A stretch of DNA of 64,000 nucleotides from Corallochytrium limacisporum. Lineage: Eukaryota; Opisthokonta. The notes below the pieces were generated by a model. The model was not told the origin of the DNA and did no database searches. It saw only the letters and a program-made list of their open reading frames with translations. This document shows, in pieces, positions 38,496 through 47,644 of this stretch (the stretch's first letter is position 1; each line of letters opens with the position of its first letter). The DNA lies in NCBI GenBank assembly GCA_002811645.1, contig PDIP01000003.1:545739-609738 (forward strand). Reading direction: 5' to 3'. Made by a program: the position numbers and the translations under genes.

Positions 38496-40751
38496 TTAAC
38501 GTTTCGCTCGGACCTTCTTGCCTTCCCGGCGATCTGATTCGATGTAGCTCTTGAGCTGCCGAGTCTTCGCCTTGCGACCATCATCGTTGGCAAGTTGCTC
38601 TTTCAGCCGCTGTTGACTCAGGAATTTCGCGTCTCTACGAAGCTCACGTTGCACACCACGCATTTCTTTGCGCATTTGCCGATGGAGCTTGATCTCTTCG
38701 TTCTTGAAGCGGTCCTTCTCCTTGCGCACTCCGACGCTTACGTCATGTTCGATCAGCGGAGTGAGCTGGTGCAAGGCCTTGACCTTGCGGCGGAACTTCA
38801 TGGGTACGCGTGTCGGAGGTTTGCTGGCAGTCAGAGTCCTCGCTCGCTCTTCGTCCGTTTTCGACAATTCGAGTCTCGCAGTATTTTCATTGAGTGCTCT
38901 CTTGAATGGTACAGCAACCTCGTATGCACAAGAACCGACGGACTGGAGAGAAGAGACATACGATGAGGTACAGCGCAGAGTCTGGGACAGGACATCCCGC
39001 ACAGTGATGGTGGACTTACCATGCATGACTTCACGGAGGCCGAAGGTGGCATGTTTCCCGGGCCTTTTCACCGAATTCTCCTCACTCTCTTCGATGGCTG
39101 CAACAAGGGTGTGATACAGGTATTGCAGCACATCGGGGACAATTTTACCGCTCTCCCGGCAGCATGCAATCACACCATCGCACATGAATAGGGCACTGAA
39201 AGTGATCTTGGGAACAATCCTTTGCTGCTTAGCTTGCAGACTGTGCAGTAGCAGACAGGCGCAGTTGATCACAATTTCGAGAATGGGATGGTATTTATCA
39301 GTTGTGGAGAACAGAATTTGGAACAGGTGGAGATAGGCGCCAAACTTCACAAAGACCTTGGCCAAGCCGTCCACAAAACCATCATCGGAGGTCTGGAAGA
39401 TGGTGAAGAGTCCCTGGAGGTCATAGATAACATGAGTCACAGCAGCATGACGAGTGCTAGGCTTCACGACCTGTGCCAGGACGCGCATGTTCACTGGAAC
39501 GGCGCTTGGTATTGATTCGTCCTCTACTGCGAGACAATAATCTCCAAACGTGAGCATGGCATTGATGAAAGCCTCAGCCTTTTGCCGTCTGCTCCGGTAC
39601 TTTGTGTCAATGCTGTTGTCTGCACCCTTCTCCGCTGAAAGTCCAGCTAGAGTGCTAAAAAGCTCCATATCCAGCTCCGCCTGATCGGGTATGTCAATCT
39701 CCACCAAATCATCTTCGTCTTCGAGCTCGTCTACCACTTCTTCATTCCGTATTTCATCTGACTTCAGGTGCAACACACCGTCATCGTCATACCAGATTTC
39801 ATCCTGTTGTTTCACACTTTCAGCAGCGACCATGTCAACATCGTCGAGATCGTCCCCTCCCTGGTATGCGGTAGTTGCACCTCCCACTCTCTTGCGTGTT
39901 CTTTGGAGATGATTCTCTTCATGCTCTGGAGATCGGTCTGCTGCTGTGGCCCTAGCCAAGCGAGCGTCCTCCAATTCCTTTAGATGTTCTAGTTTCTCCT
40001 TTTCGATCTCTTCTGTAGATTTGGTGCGATCCGTGGGCCGGCCACGGGGCTCAAAACGAAGGGACCGCACGTCCATGTCATACTCGTCATTGTTGGCACC
40101 CACATCTTCAATTTTTTTCTTCACTTCGTCTGCTTCATTGACTCTGAATTGTAGCAGGTTCCGAATGGCATCGAAATCCTTGTCAATCTCTCCGGCCTTT
40201 TCTTCCGTCCGTTCTCTCTCTAGTTTCTTCTCGAGCCTAGCTTGTTGGATCGCATCCAGCGTACTCTGAACATCTGAATCGCCGGTGAGTACCTGGTCCA
40301 TAAGTGCTGCCTCACGGGCACCGTCATCATCGTCATGATCATCCTGGAACATGGCAGCATCCGCACTAAAGTCAATCTGGCTGAGATCCTTACCACCGTG
40401 AGTGAGCGTTGACTCTGTACCCTCGCCTTCTTCTACCGCTAGTCCTCTGCCTGAATTCTTTGCATTCTGAGCCCGCAGAAACTTCTCGTTGGCGTACGCT
40501 TCCGGATCCAATGTCTCGCCATCACGGGCACCCAAACGTTTGTCCACAAAGCCACCGTGCTTAGCTTTGTTGCGCTCTCTATATTCGGGCAAGAGAGTGT
40601 CCTTGCGCCGTTTAATGGCGTTTGCACGTGCGGCAGCGATGCTCCCAACATTTCCCCGAACTTTCCGGTTCAATACCTCATGTTTTGCTCGCGACTTCTT
40701 TATGTCGAAGAGACCCTTCGGTAGCGGCTTTCTCTGTTTTGACTGCGCCAT
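38496..40751 (-). CDS. NOP14: Nucleolar protein Nop14 (SSU processome)
   Basis: A 751-residue nucleolar protein needed for 18S rRNA maturation and 40S assembly, part of the U3 snoRNP/SSU processome. The N-terminus carries the family pattern (NPF-less variant LFDIKKSRAKHEVLNRK, then RRKDTLLPEYRERNKAKHGGFVDKR). The centre is acidic (DDLDDVDM, DELEDEDDLVEIDIPD). The C-terminus is very basic (QMRKEMRGVQRELRRDAKFL, ending RREGKKVRAKR), fitting nucleolar localisation and RNA binding. Helical repeats fill residues about 370-640. It starts at ATG 40751. Length is close to yeast Nop14 (about 810 residues). Confidence 0.9.
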   Translation of the reverse strand: MAQSKQRKPLPKGLFDIKKSRAKHEVLNRKVRGNVGSIAAARANAIKRRKDTLLPEYRERNKAKHGGFVDKRLGARDGETLDPEAYANEKFLRAQNAKNSGRGLAVEEGEGTESTLTHGGKDLSQIDFSADAAMFQDDHDDDDGAREAALMDQVLTGDSDVQSTLDAIQQARLEKKLERERTEEKAGEIDKDFDAIRNLLQFRVNEADEVKKKIEDVGANNDEYDMDVRSLRFEPRGRPTDRTKSTEEIEKEKLEHLKELEDARLARATAADRSPEHEENHLQRTRKRVGGATTAYQGGDDLDDVDMVAAESVKQQDEIWYDDDGVLHLKSDEIRNEEVVDELEDEDDLVEIDIPDQAELDMELFSTLAGLSAEKGADNSIDTKYRSRRQKAEAFINAMLTFGDYCLAVEDESIPSAVPVNMRVLAQVVKPSTRHAAVTHVIYDLQGLFTIFQTSDDGFVDGLAKVFVKFGAYLHLFQILFSTTDKYHPILEIVINCACLLLHSLQAKQQRIVPKITFSALFMCDGVIACCRESGKIVPDVLQYLYHTLVAAIEESEENSVKRPGKHATFGLREVMHGKSTITVRDVLSQTLRCTSSYVSSLQSVGSCAYEVAVPFKRALNENTARLELSKTDEERARTLTASKPPTRVPMKFRRKVKALHQLTPLIEHDVSVGVRKEKDRFKNEEIKLHRQMRKEMRGVQRELRRDAKFLSQQRLKEQLANDDGRKAKTRQLKSYIESDRREGKKVRAKR

Positions 40752-41481
40752 GGTTACAGTGTATAACTATCGATTACCGGCTCGATCTGTTCACATGTTC
40801 AGATTCGCCGAGCTTTCAATGGACTATCAAGCAAAAATGGGTTACCTTCTATAGACCGAAGTGCTCTAGACAACACCAAGTGCACTATCCCTCTTATAAC
40901 CTAACTGAAGAAGTGTCTTCCATGCGCCCACAAGCCGAAGCTTTCCGGCACGAACCCACCACGCGACCCGCAACTTTCTTTGCACGCACTCATGACCCCC
41001 ACCCAACCCCACACACTTTGGCCACCTCGTGACGACGGAGGTATGTCAATGTGTACCATCACCCTTTGGTTACACCCGGGCCACGGCATATTATTGATCA
41101 TAAAATATTGATAATGTATCAGAGGGACGGAGAAAACGAACTTCAGAGGGAAAACTGAAAGGGGAGAGAGGGTAAGGAACGGGAAGAGATGTTGTACGGA
41201 GCAATACGTCCAATAGGCCAAGACCTTGGAGATATAAATAGACCAGGTGACTGGGTGCGTAGAGGGATAAAAGTGGCCACCCCCGGCATGTGTGTTATGA
41301 AACGCGGCCCGCTAATCATCGGAGAAGTGGACACCGTGCGCAGGCGTTAAGACTCAACATACCACAGCAACGTTGAAGAGGGTGTTTGATGGTTAAAACA
41401 AGCGCATTAACCAGTCCCACGGCGGCTTTATAGACTGGCTACATGCTTATTTGACGAAACAAGGCAAGCAACAAGAGAACA
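40752..41481. other. Shared 5' region of NOP14 and the Nudix gene
   Basis: 730 bp between divergent start codons. I see no gene and no strong repeat. An AT-rich stretch around 41090-41120 (TTATTGATCATAAAATATTGATAATG) stands out from the GC-balanced rest. Confidence 0.5.
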
Positions 41482-42664
41482 ATGGCTCAAACAGCAGCGA
41501 AGGGACTGCGCACTGCGGCCACAATGATCCTGGTGGCTCCGGGTGCCACTGCTGCCGGTACATACCGTGTGCTCATGCAGCAACGCGGTGCCGGTGCAAA
41601 ATTCATGCCAGGTGCTCTAGTCTACCCTGGAGGAGTAGCCGAAGAGGCAGACGCTAAGACAACCTGGCTGTCTTTCGTCCATGGCAAGGATGCCCAGGAG
41701 GAGAATGGAGTCCTGAACAAAATGGCTGCCATGAAGATAGCTGCAGTCCGTGAGACATTTGAAGAGTCTGGCTACCTCTTGGCTCAGCCTCTTCAAAATG
41801 TAAAGGCGATCAAGGCCGAGACTATGAAGCAATGGCGTGATTTGGTACACAACGACGCCAGCAAGTTCGTCGATCTCTTCCAGAAATACAAACTCAAACT
41901 GGATCTCGACAAGATCTATTATTGGAGCAATTGGATCACGCCAGTTGTAGAAAAGCGTCGTTTCGACACTCATTTCTTCCTGGCTGTCCTGCCAGGTAAG
42001 TATACTTCACGGAGTACAGGTCTGGTGGCAAATGAGCGGTTCCGCAAACTGATGATCGTTTTGTTATTGCCTTCTGAGTCAATTCTGAAGAGCATCTCTT
42101 ACCTACACTGAACAGGGTGCTTTGTGACCTTTCCTTCTATCCCATTCACATACTATGGAATTTTTGAGTACTAACTAATTTTATGTTTTGTTTCCTATCT
42201 TTCAATTTACTGTTACAGAACTTCCGAGAGGCTCCCGCATCACAGAAGACAAGACAGAAATGGTAAGCAGCAGATGGCTGACCACTGACGAGATCATTGA
42301 TGGCTACTACAACGGTGACATTAAGTTTTTGGCTCCTCCTCAGTTGCACACCATCGGAGAGCTCAGGCGGGACTTCAAGTCCATTAAGGACATCGAAGCT
42401 GCGGGACCGACCCGTCACGTCCCTCCGTACCTCCCATGGGTACCCGTCACGGAGGAAGAATTTGAGAAGGTTGCAGAAAAGGATTTCAAGGGTACCATCC
42501 TCCCGGGTGACGAGGAATACCCTCTAGGGCCACAGGTTGCGCTGCCTGGGGCACGCCACCGGGTCCAATTCCGCTTTGCAGACATGGCCTTTCGAGCTAA
42601 GGTTGAACTGAACGATAAGGGACGAGAATCCATCAAACTCTTGGAACACCGTAGTAAACTATGA
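41482..42664 (+). CDS. NUDT19: Peroxisomal Nudix hydrolase, NUDT19-like (spliced)
   Basis: Two exons (41482-41995 and 42219-42664) join to encode 319 residues. Splicing restores the frame across AVLP-ELPRGSR. The Nudix box is split as in NUDT19: GALVYPGGVAEEADAK, an insertion, then AAVRETFEESGYLL supplying the REUXEEXG metal-binding core. NUDT19-type enzymes hydrolyse coenzyme A and acyl-CoA esters. The C-terminus is HRSKL, ending in SKL, a classic type 1 peroxisomal targeting signal, which fits that role and supports the predicted exon 2. The N-terminus reads MAQTAAKGLRTAATM and could also pass as a weak mitochondrial leader. Its stop is only 20 bp from the facing PIGG stop. Confidence 0.88.
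41996..42218 (+). other. Spliceosomal intron, 223 nt
   Basis: Donor GTAAGT at 41996, branch point TACTAAC at 42169-42175 (the strict yeast consensus), acceptor ACAG ending at 42218. The phase is 1: the codon GAA is split G/AA. Both exons encode one continuous Nudix protein ending in SKL. This is the only clear intron in the window. Confidence 0.92.
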
Positions 42665-42684
42665 AGTCACAACAACACCGGTCA

Positions 42685-45258
42685 CTACGTGGCAGCAATG
42701 GCCCCGACAAACATTGCTGCAGACAGGAAACGCACGAAGCTATAACAAAACTTTGGTGCAAAGACGCTCCAAATAAACAAATGATCTTGCATAGCTACAA
42801 AGACGGTCTGTGTGATCACAAGACTTGCGGCACTGTGGATTACTACTATGGTCAGTGCTTTCGCTCTTTGTTTAGCATGCCCAGCCAGTCGGGCATACGC
42901 TAGCAGAGGTCCAAGGTGAACTGTGATGAACAGCAGACTCCCCATCCCAACGACGTGCCAAGATGTCTGTCCCATGTAAATGCCCGTAAAGTCGATGCTG
43001 CTAATGGAGTGCGAGTTGCCAAAGGCAAAAAAGAGGACTTCCGCCAGAATGATGTGGTAGTAAGCGAGCTCGCCGCTATCTCTATCATCTCCTGGTATTG
43101 GCTGACTCAGAATTATGCCAGTGATGCCCAAGATCACTAGATTGGCATCTCGCAGAGTAATGATCCCTACTGTAAAGCAGGCATTCAAGACAACGTCAGG
43201 ACCAGCCTGAATGTTAGTGAAGGCGAACATGGTTGACACTGCTGCGATAGTGTATGCGATCATGGTGCCGCCTTGTGCCAGCAACGTGTCATGGCAGCCA
43301 GAAGAAACGTCAAGGCAGTGGACTCTCACACCCCAGGCCGCAAACAGACCAATGCACTGGATGATGGTCACACCTCGGGAGGCCCTTGTGGATCGAACAA
43401 GTGCTACGCACCCTGCGGCGACAGTGCCTAGGAGTAGAATATGAACCATTGCAGGATCAAGGGCTGCTATTACCAGTTCATGGTCGCTAACTACCTCTTT
43501 GTACTTATCCCCATGCCGATTCCAAGTCATTGCTATGCGGAGAAGCACCAATAGAAAACAGTTGGCGCGAGTGTCCACATGTTTGTGGCTCCGACATAAA
43601 GACGTGAAAGTCATTGTGGCGAAGGTTAAGAACCAGATCAAATGCTCTTCTTCGATAAAGCTGCTGCTGAAAATGGTCAGGAGCTGCGCAAGCAGAAGGG
43701 TAAGCATCGGTGAAGGGACCGAAAAAGTTGATCGTCTGATAAGAGCAAGGGTTCCCAAGTAAATCAATGCCACTTCAATGATGATCACTGCGCATGCCAA
43801 TTCAGTCGGGAATACTGCCGTCATCAACACACTCTGGCCTGCAGAGTACAACAGCGGCAACGCTATTCCGACAAGAACAATGCACACAGCCGAAACATAC
43901 ACCAGACTTGTTTGATCTTTGTTTAAGGAGAGCACCAAGAAGCCAGCTATTCCAGTCGTCGAAGTCAGTGGGCCTAGAGCCGAAACCATGATGTGCAAGA
44001 ACGCAGAGAGCGCTCTCGAAGGCTTCTGGCGTATACCTGCTTCCTTAGAGCAGATTGTAAACTTCTCCAGGCTATCATGGATTCCGTGACTGTTTCGTAG
44101 ACATTCGTTGAATTTCTCGCTATCTTCTTCGGATCCAGCCATGTACTTCCTTATGTACGCGTTGCCGAGGTCGTCAAGAAACGTTTGGTAGACTCTAGTG
44201 CTATCAGCACACATCAACGGACTATGGAGTGGTACACCACTCATGGCCGGGTACGGTGCAATGCCAAAGGCTGTAAGAATCGTTGGGGCGAAGTCGAGTT
44301 GGGTCACTTTCGGGAAATCCAAACTGTGAGAAACTTGTGTCGCAACCTTGCAATTAGAATGATGACTCCCTGAAAATGAGGGACTAATGAAGAACAAACC
44401 AGTTGAAATCTCATCTTCCGATGCACCGCCATGACTTCCTGCTTCCGTCATTCCATGATCACCAAGTACCGTCAGTAGCCCACGTGATCCCCTTTCATGC
44501 CGCCTTTTCATCTCCGCAAAAATATCATCAATAATTTGAGCCATTTCCCGGAGCTTTTCTGCCAGTACCATAGACTTTGGTCCAATAAGATGACCAATGT
44601 GGTCGAGTCCAAGGTAATGAAGGATTAGAAGCTTCCATGTCAAGGGTTCCCCCTTCCACACTGAAGGCTGCTCATCACTCCCGTCGTACAGATGTCGGGT
44701 AACATTGTTGTCAACTTCTGTGTAATCCGTGACCAAAAAGCTGTGGACCCCTTCACTGATGACGAAACGACCTGGGAAGAGCTTCTCCCAGGTATCGTCG
44801 CCATAAAACTCGATCCGTTGTTTACGTGTGTAGAAGGCGTCAACCACATTGTCCGAGGTATGGATCTCGCTGGCGCCAAAGTTGAACAGCACGTCAAGGA
44901 AAGAAGATTCCCTTCCAGTGACAACAGCCTTGATGCGAGGTAAGGTCACCGTTGGTGTGGTGGCGTAGGCAGTGTACGGGAGTGTGTGGCTCAGGATATC
45001 ATGCTTTGACTCGGTCCGGAGATAATCTAACAAAAAATCTGCCCGCAGAGCATCAAGTACTATAATGATCCCAAAGTCAAAGAGTGCATCCTGCGCATCT
45101 AGACTTTGAGGCCAGTGCTCCTCATCGCTCGGTCTAGCAGACCAGTCACTGCCCTGGCCCATAAAATAGAATGCCGTCCCGAGTGCTCCTATGAGTACCA
45201 AGAGGGTGCTGAGCCAGAAGAGGTGCTGTCGCTCCAACCTATGCCCTGTCACAGACAT
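42685..45258 (-). CDS. GPI7: GPI ethanolamine phosphate transferase 2 (PIGG/Gpi7)
   Basis: An 857-residue ER membrane enzyme that adds ethanolamine phosphate to the second mannose of GPI anchors. A signal-anchor lies at about residues 13-32. The luminal alkaline-phosphatase-like domain includes VLDALRADF with Asp69 and Asp74, the nucleophile motif TTPTVTLPRIKA (about 100-111), LGLDHIGH, and VLGDHGMTEAGSHGGAS, giving the metal ligands. The TVTLPRIKA form separates PIGG from PIGN and PIGO. At least ten hydrophobic segments follow from about residue 420 to the end. The start is ATG 45258. It lies downstream of, and on the same strand as, the SLC13-like gene, 442 bp away. Confidence 0.88.
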   Translation of the reverse strand: MSVTGHRLERQHLFWLSTLLVLIGALGTAFYFMGQGSDWSARPSDEEHWPQSLDAQDALFDFGIIIVLDALRADFLLDYLRTESKHDILSHTLPYTAYATTPTVTLPRIKAVVTGRESSFLDVLFNFGASEIHTSDNVVDAFYTRKQRIEFYGDDTWEKLFPGRFVISEGVHSFLVTDYTEVDNNVTRHLYDGSDEQPSVWKGEPLTWKLLILHYLGLDHIGHLIGPKSMVLAEKLREMAQIIDDIFAEMKRRHERGSRGLLTVLGDHGMTEAGSHGGASEDEISTGLFFISPSFSGSHHSNCKVATQVSHSLDFPKVTQLDFAPTILTAFGIAPYPAMSGVPLHSPLMCADSTRVYQTFLDDLGNAYIRKYMAGSEEDSEKFNECLRNSHGIHDSLEKFTICSKEAGIRQKPSRALSAFLHIMVSALGPLTSTTGIAGFLVLSLNKDQTSLVYVSAVCIVLVGIALPLLYSAGQSVLMTAVFPTELACAVIIIEVALIYLGTLALIRRSTFSVPSPMLTLLLAQLLTIFSSSFIEEEHLIWFLTFATMTFTSLCRSHKHVDTRANCFLLVLLRIAMTWNRHGDKYKEVVSDHELVIAALDPAMVHILLLGTVAAGCVALVRSTRASRGVTIIQCIGLFAAWGVRVHCLDVSSGCHDTLLAQGGTMIAYTIAAVSTMFAFTNIQAGPDVVLNACFTVGIITLRDANLVILGITGIILSQPIPGDDRDSGELAYYHIILAEVLFFAFGNSHSISSIDFTGIYMGQTSWHVVGMGSLLFITVHLGPLLAYARLAGHAKQRAKALTIVVIHSAASLVITQTVFVAMQDHLFIWSVFAPKFCYSFVRFLSAAMFVGAIAAT

Positions 45259-45700
45259 GGTGGCTCGCGACAGAATATACTTTACAGATCTAGGCGCAGA
45301 CTAGACTTATCCTGATCTCAAGAGAACGCAAACGTTCTGTTTTGAAATACCCAGCTGCCTGCACTGCACTCAGGTCACCATTTAAGCAAAGGAGGAGCCC
45401 CGGCTTCCCCCTCCCCTCCAATTACCAGCAACGGCAGATCGTACCCCACACCCTTCTGTACGTGCCGAGTACGACCCAAACCGACATCCCCGAATTCGTC
45501 GACAGGCCACCCACGGTGTTGGGAAATGTTACGCACTTGGTCGCAAGTTGATTAAGACCTCAATTCGCATGAAGACAGGATTTGATCAAGCTCTCGGAGG
45601 AAACGAGTACGTCAGGTATTTGATCATGGTTAATATGCTACATAGAAACTACTATATTTTCAATTGATTTTGGTTCATGGTTGCGAGACCGTCCCACTTA
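45259..45700. other. Intergenic region between the SLC13-like gene and PIGG
   Basis: 442 bp, 3' flank of the permease gene and 5' flank of PIGG, both on the minus strand. No gene is supported. Short frames here start with non-ATG codons. Confidence 0.5.
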
Positions 45701-47644
45701 TCAGACCATCGCGTTCAGAGCCTCCGCAGCCTTTGGGGGAGGAGTGCAGTCACTTGCAGTGTGATCTGAGCTCAGTGAGGAGGTACCACTGCCTCGTAGT
45801 GCGTCCTTCTGTCTTTCACGACGCAGGCGCCACCATGCAACGGCAACAAGGGCAACGCCTAGCGCAATGTCAATAAGCCAGTCGAAAGAGTCGAAGGACA
45901 AGACCAAGAGAGTAACAGGGAACACCACCAACTGCAACGGACCACCAAACTTCCAGAAGTCCTTGTCGCTGTACCTGCCGGGAATCTGAACCATAAGATT
46001 GGTTTGGTATCCAGCAGGAATCATAAATGAGTGAGAGGCACCCATGATGACGGCAAATATGACGCGTTCGTAGATCGATGTTCCAAAGAGGTCAGAGCTC
46101 TGAAGACCAGGGATGATGAGAGCAACAGCAGCATTGTTGTTCACAAAGGAGCTAAGGCCGACAGCGATCAGGTAGCAAATCAGTAGAATAGTAAAGTCGG
46201 AGTCGAGCTTATTCAATTCTGAGACGAAGCTACCGATCTCATCGCTGAGGCCAACTTCTTGCATAATGTTGGAAAGAGCCAGCGCACCGGCCACAGTCAT
46301 CAGCATAGAGCCGTTTGCGTTGGTGACATTCTGTACCATGCTGGAGTTGATGAAGCCAGTGACCCAGGCAGCAAAAGCAAGCAACAGAAGGAAGCGTGGC
46401 AGATCCCAGAAGAAAAGGGACAGGATGATGCAGGCGAAGAAAGCGACCAGCGCAATGGAAAGTCTGATCATCTGCCACTTGTCAACGGGATGGTACGGCG
46501 ACATGCTCACAAAGAGGCTAAAGTCGTTGCTCTGTCTCTCGAGACACTGTAGATCATTCTCCTGGCATTCTATGATGAGCACATCATTATGCTGAAGAAC
46601 AATTTCGTTCACAGGCCCATACATCAACGTGCCACTGCGGTATACCCGCAACAGTTTGGCATCATGGTTTGCAGTGAAAACGGACTCTTGGAAGTAAGTG
46701 CCCACCAAGCTGCTTTCCCTAGAAACCACGGCTTCAATCAGAGTGCCACGGCCCACCTCTTCCATCGCCAGATTGGCACTGACCAGGCCGAGAGTGTACC
46801 TTGCAAGGAAGATGTTCTGCGAGGTGCCAACAAAGGTGAGAATGTCACCTTCGGCATAGGTAGTCTCTTCCTCCACCTTCACCTCAGCGCCACACTTACG
46901 CTTAATACTTTGCAGCTTGACATCCTCCATGGTTGCAGGGTCACTGCCCTTCACTCGTGCTCCAATAAGGGAATGGCCTGTAGGGACAACACACACGACC
47001 GTGAAGAGTTTGGCGGATCTTCGGGGTGCACGAGCCATGCTCTCTTTATTGTCCGGTAACAGTCTGTCGAACGTCAATAACGTGTACAATGTACCAGCAA
47101 AGAGAACTCCAAGTCCAGGAAGGACTAGTGCATAGAAAGACAGGTCTAACTGTGCGATTTCCAATGCAACCAAATTGGTACTACTTCCAATGGTTGTCAG
47201 TGAACCACCCAACGCACTGAGAAAGCTAAGGGGCATAAGGAATTTACCACTGCCACGGTCATGACAAGTGGCCCAGCGAATGATGGGTGGAATCAGAAAG
47301 CTGACTACTGCTGTGTTGTTCATGAATGCGCTAGCGATTGGCACAAACACCGCGATGCACAGCATCGCCGCGGTCTTTCCCCGCCCATTTGGCATGATGT
47401 ATGTCCATAGCAGTTGGTCGAGCCCGGCATTTGTTAGTCCTTCAGAGAGTAAGAGCAACATAGAAATAGTCAGCAGCGTGGTTGTTGAAAACGCTTGCAG
47501 CATAGCATCCACAGATCCCGCCCCAATACCGACTACTATTGTTACAGGTCCCCAGAATGCAAAATATGATGGTACCCGTCTGCTCAACAGGAGAATTGCA
47601 GTGACCACAAAGGCCACTAGGACCACGATCTTATCGCTGTCCAT
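45701..47644 (-). CDS. SLC13/DASS-family anion permease with TrkA-C domains (possible sulfate transporter)
   Basis: A 647-residue membrane protein with two halves of about five to six hydrophobic segments each. The two family motifs are NNTAVV (109-114) with IGSSTN (152-157) in the first half, and FVNNNAAV with AGYQTNLMV in the second. A soluble insert at about 212-375 contains two beta-alpha repeats of the TrkA-C/RCK type (VVPTGHSLIG, ILTFVGT; then VLIIECQ). This combination is found in bacterial permeases and in the algal SAC1/SLT proteins, which transport or sense sulfate. The cytosolic C-terminal tail (600-647) is Arg/Ser-rich. It starts at ATG 47644. Substrate is inferred from the family and from the sulfite reductase genes next to it. 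Phosphate, silicate or dicarboxylate transport is not excluded. Confidence 0.8.
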   Translation of the reverse strand: MDSDKIVVLVAFVVTAILLLSRRVPSYFAFWGPVTIVVGIGAGSVDAMLQAFSTTTLLTISMLLLLSEGLTNAGLDQLLWTYIMPNGRGKTAAMLCIAVFVPIASAFMNNTAVVSFLIPPIIRWATCHDRGSGKFLMPLSFLSALGGSLTTIGSSTNLVALEIAQLDLSFYALVLPGLGVLFAGTLYTLLTFDRLLPDNKESMARAPRRSAKLFTVVCVVPTGHSLIGARVKGSDPATMEDVKLQSIKRKCGAEVKVEEETTYAEGDILTFVGTSQNIFLARYTLGLVSANLAMEEVGRGTLIEAVVSRESSLVGTYFQESVFTANHDAKLLRVYRSGTLMYGPVNEIVLQHNDVLIIECQENDLQCLERQSNDFSLFVSMSPYHPVDKWQMIRLSIALVAFFACIILSLFFWDLPRFLLLLAFAAWVTGFINSSMVQNVTNANGSMLMTVAGALALSNIMQEVGLSDEIGSFVSELNKLDSDFTILLICYLIAVGLSSFVNNNAAVALIIPGLQSSDLFGTSIYERVIFAVIMGASHSFMIPAGYQTNLMVQIPGRYSDKDFWKFGGPLQLVVFPVTLLVLSFDSFDWLIDIALGVALVAVAWWRLRRERQKDALRGSGTSSLSSDHTASDCTPPPKAAEALNAMV

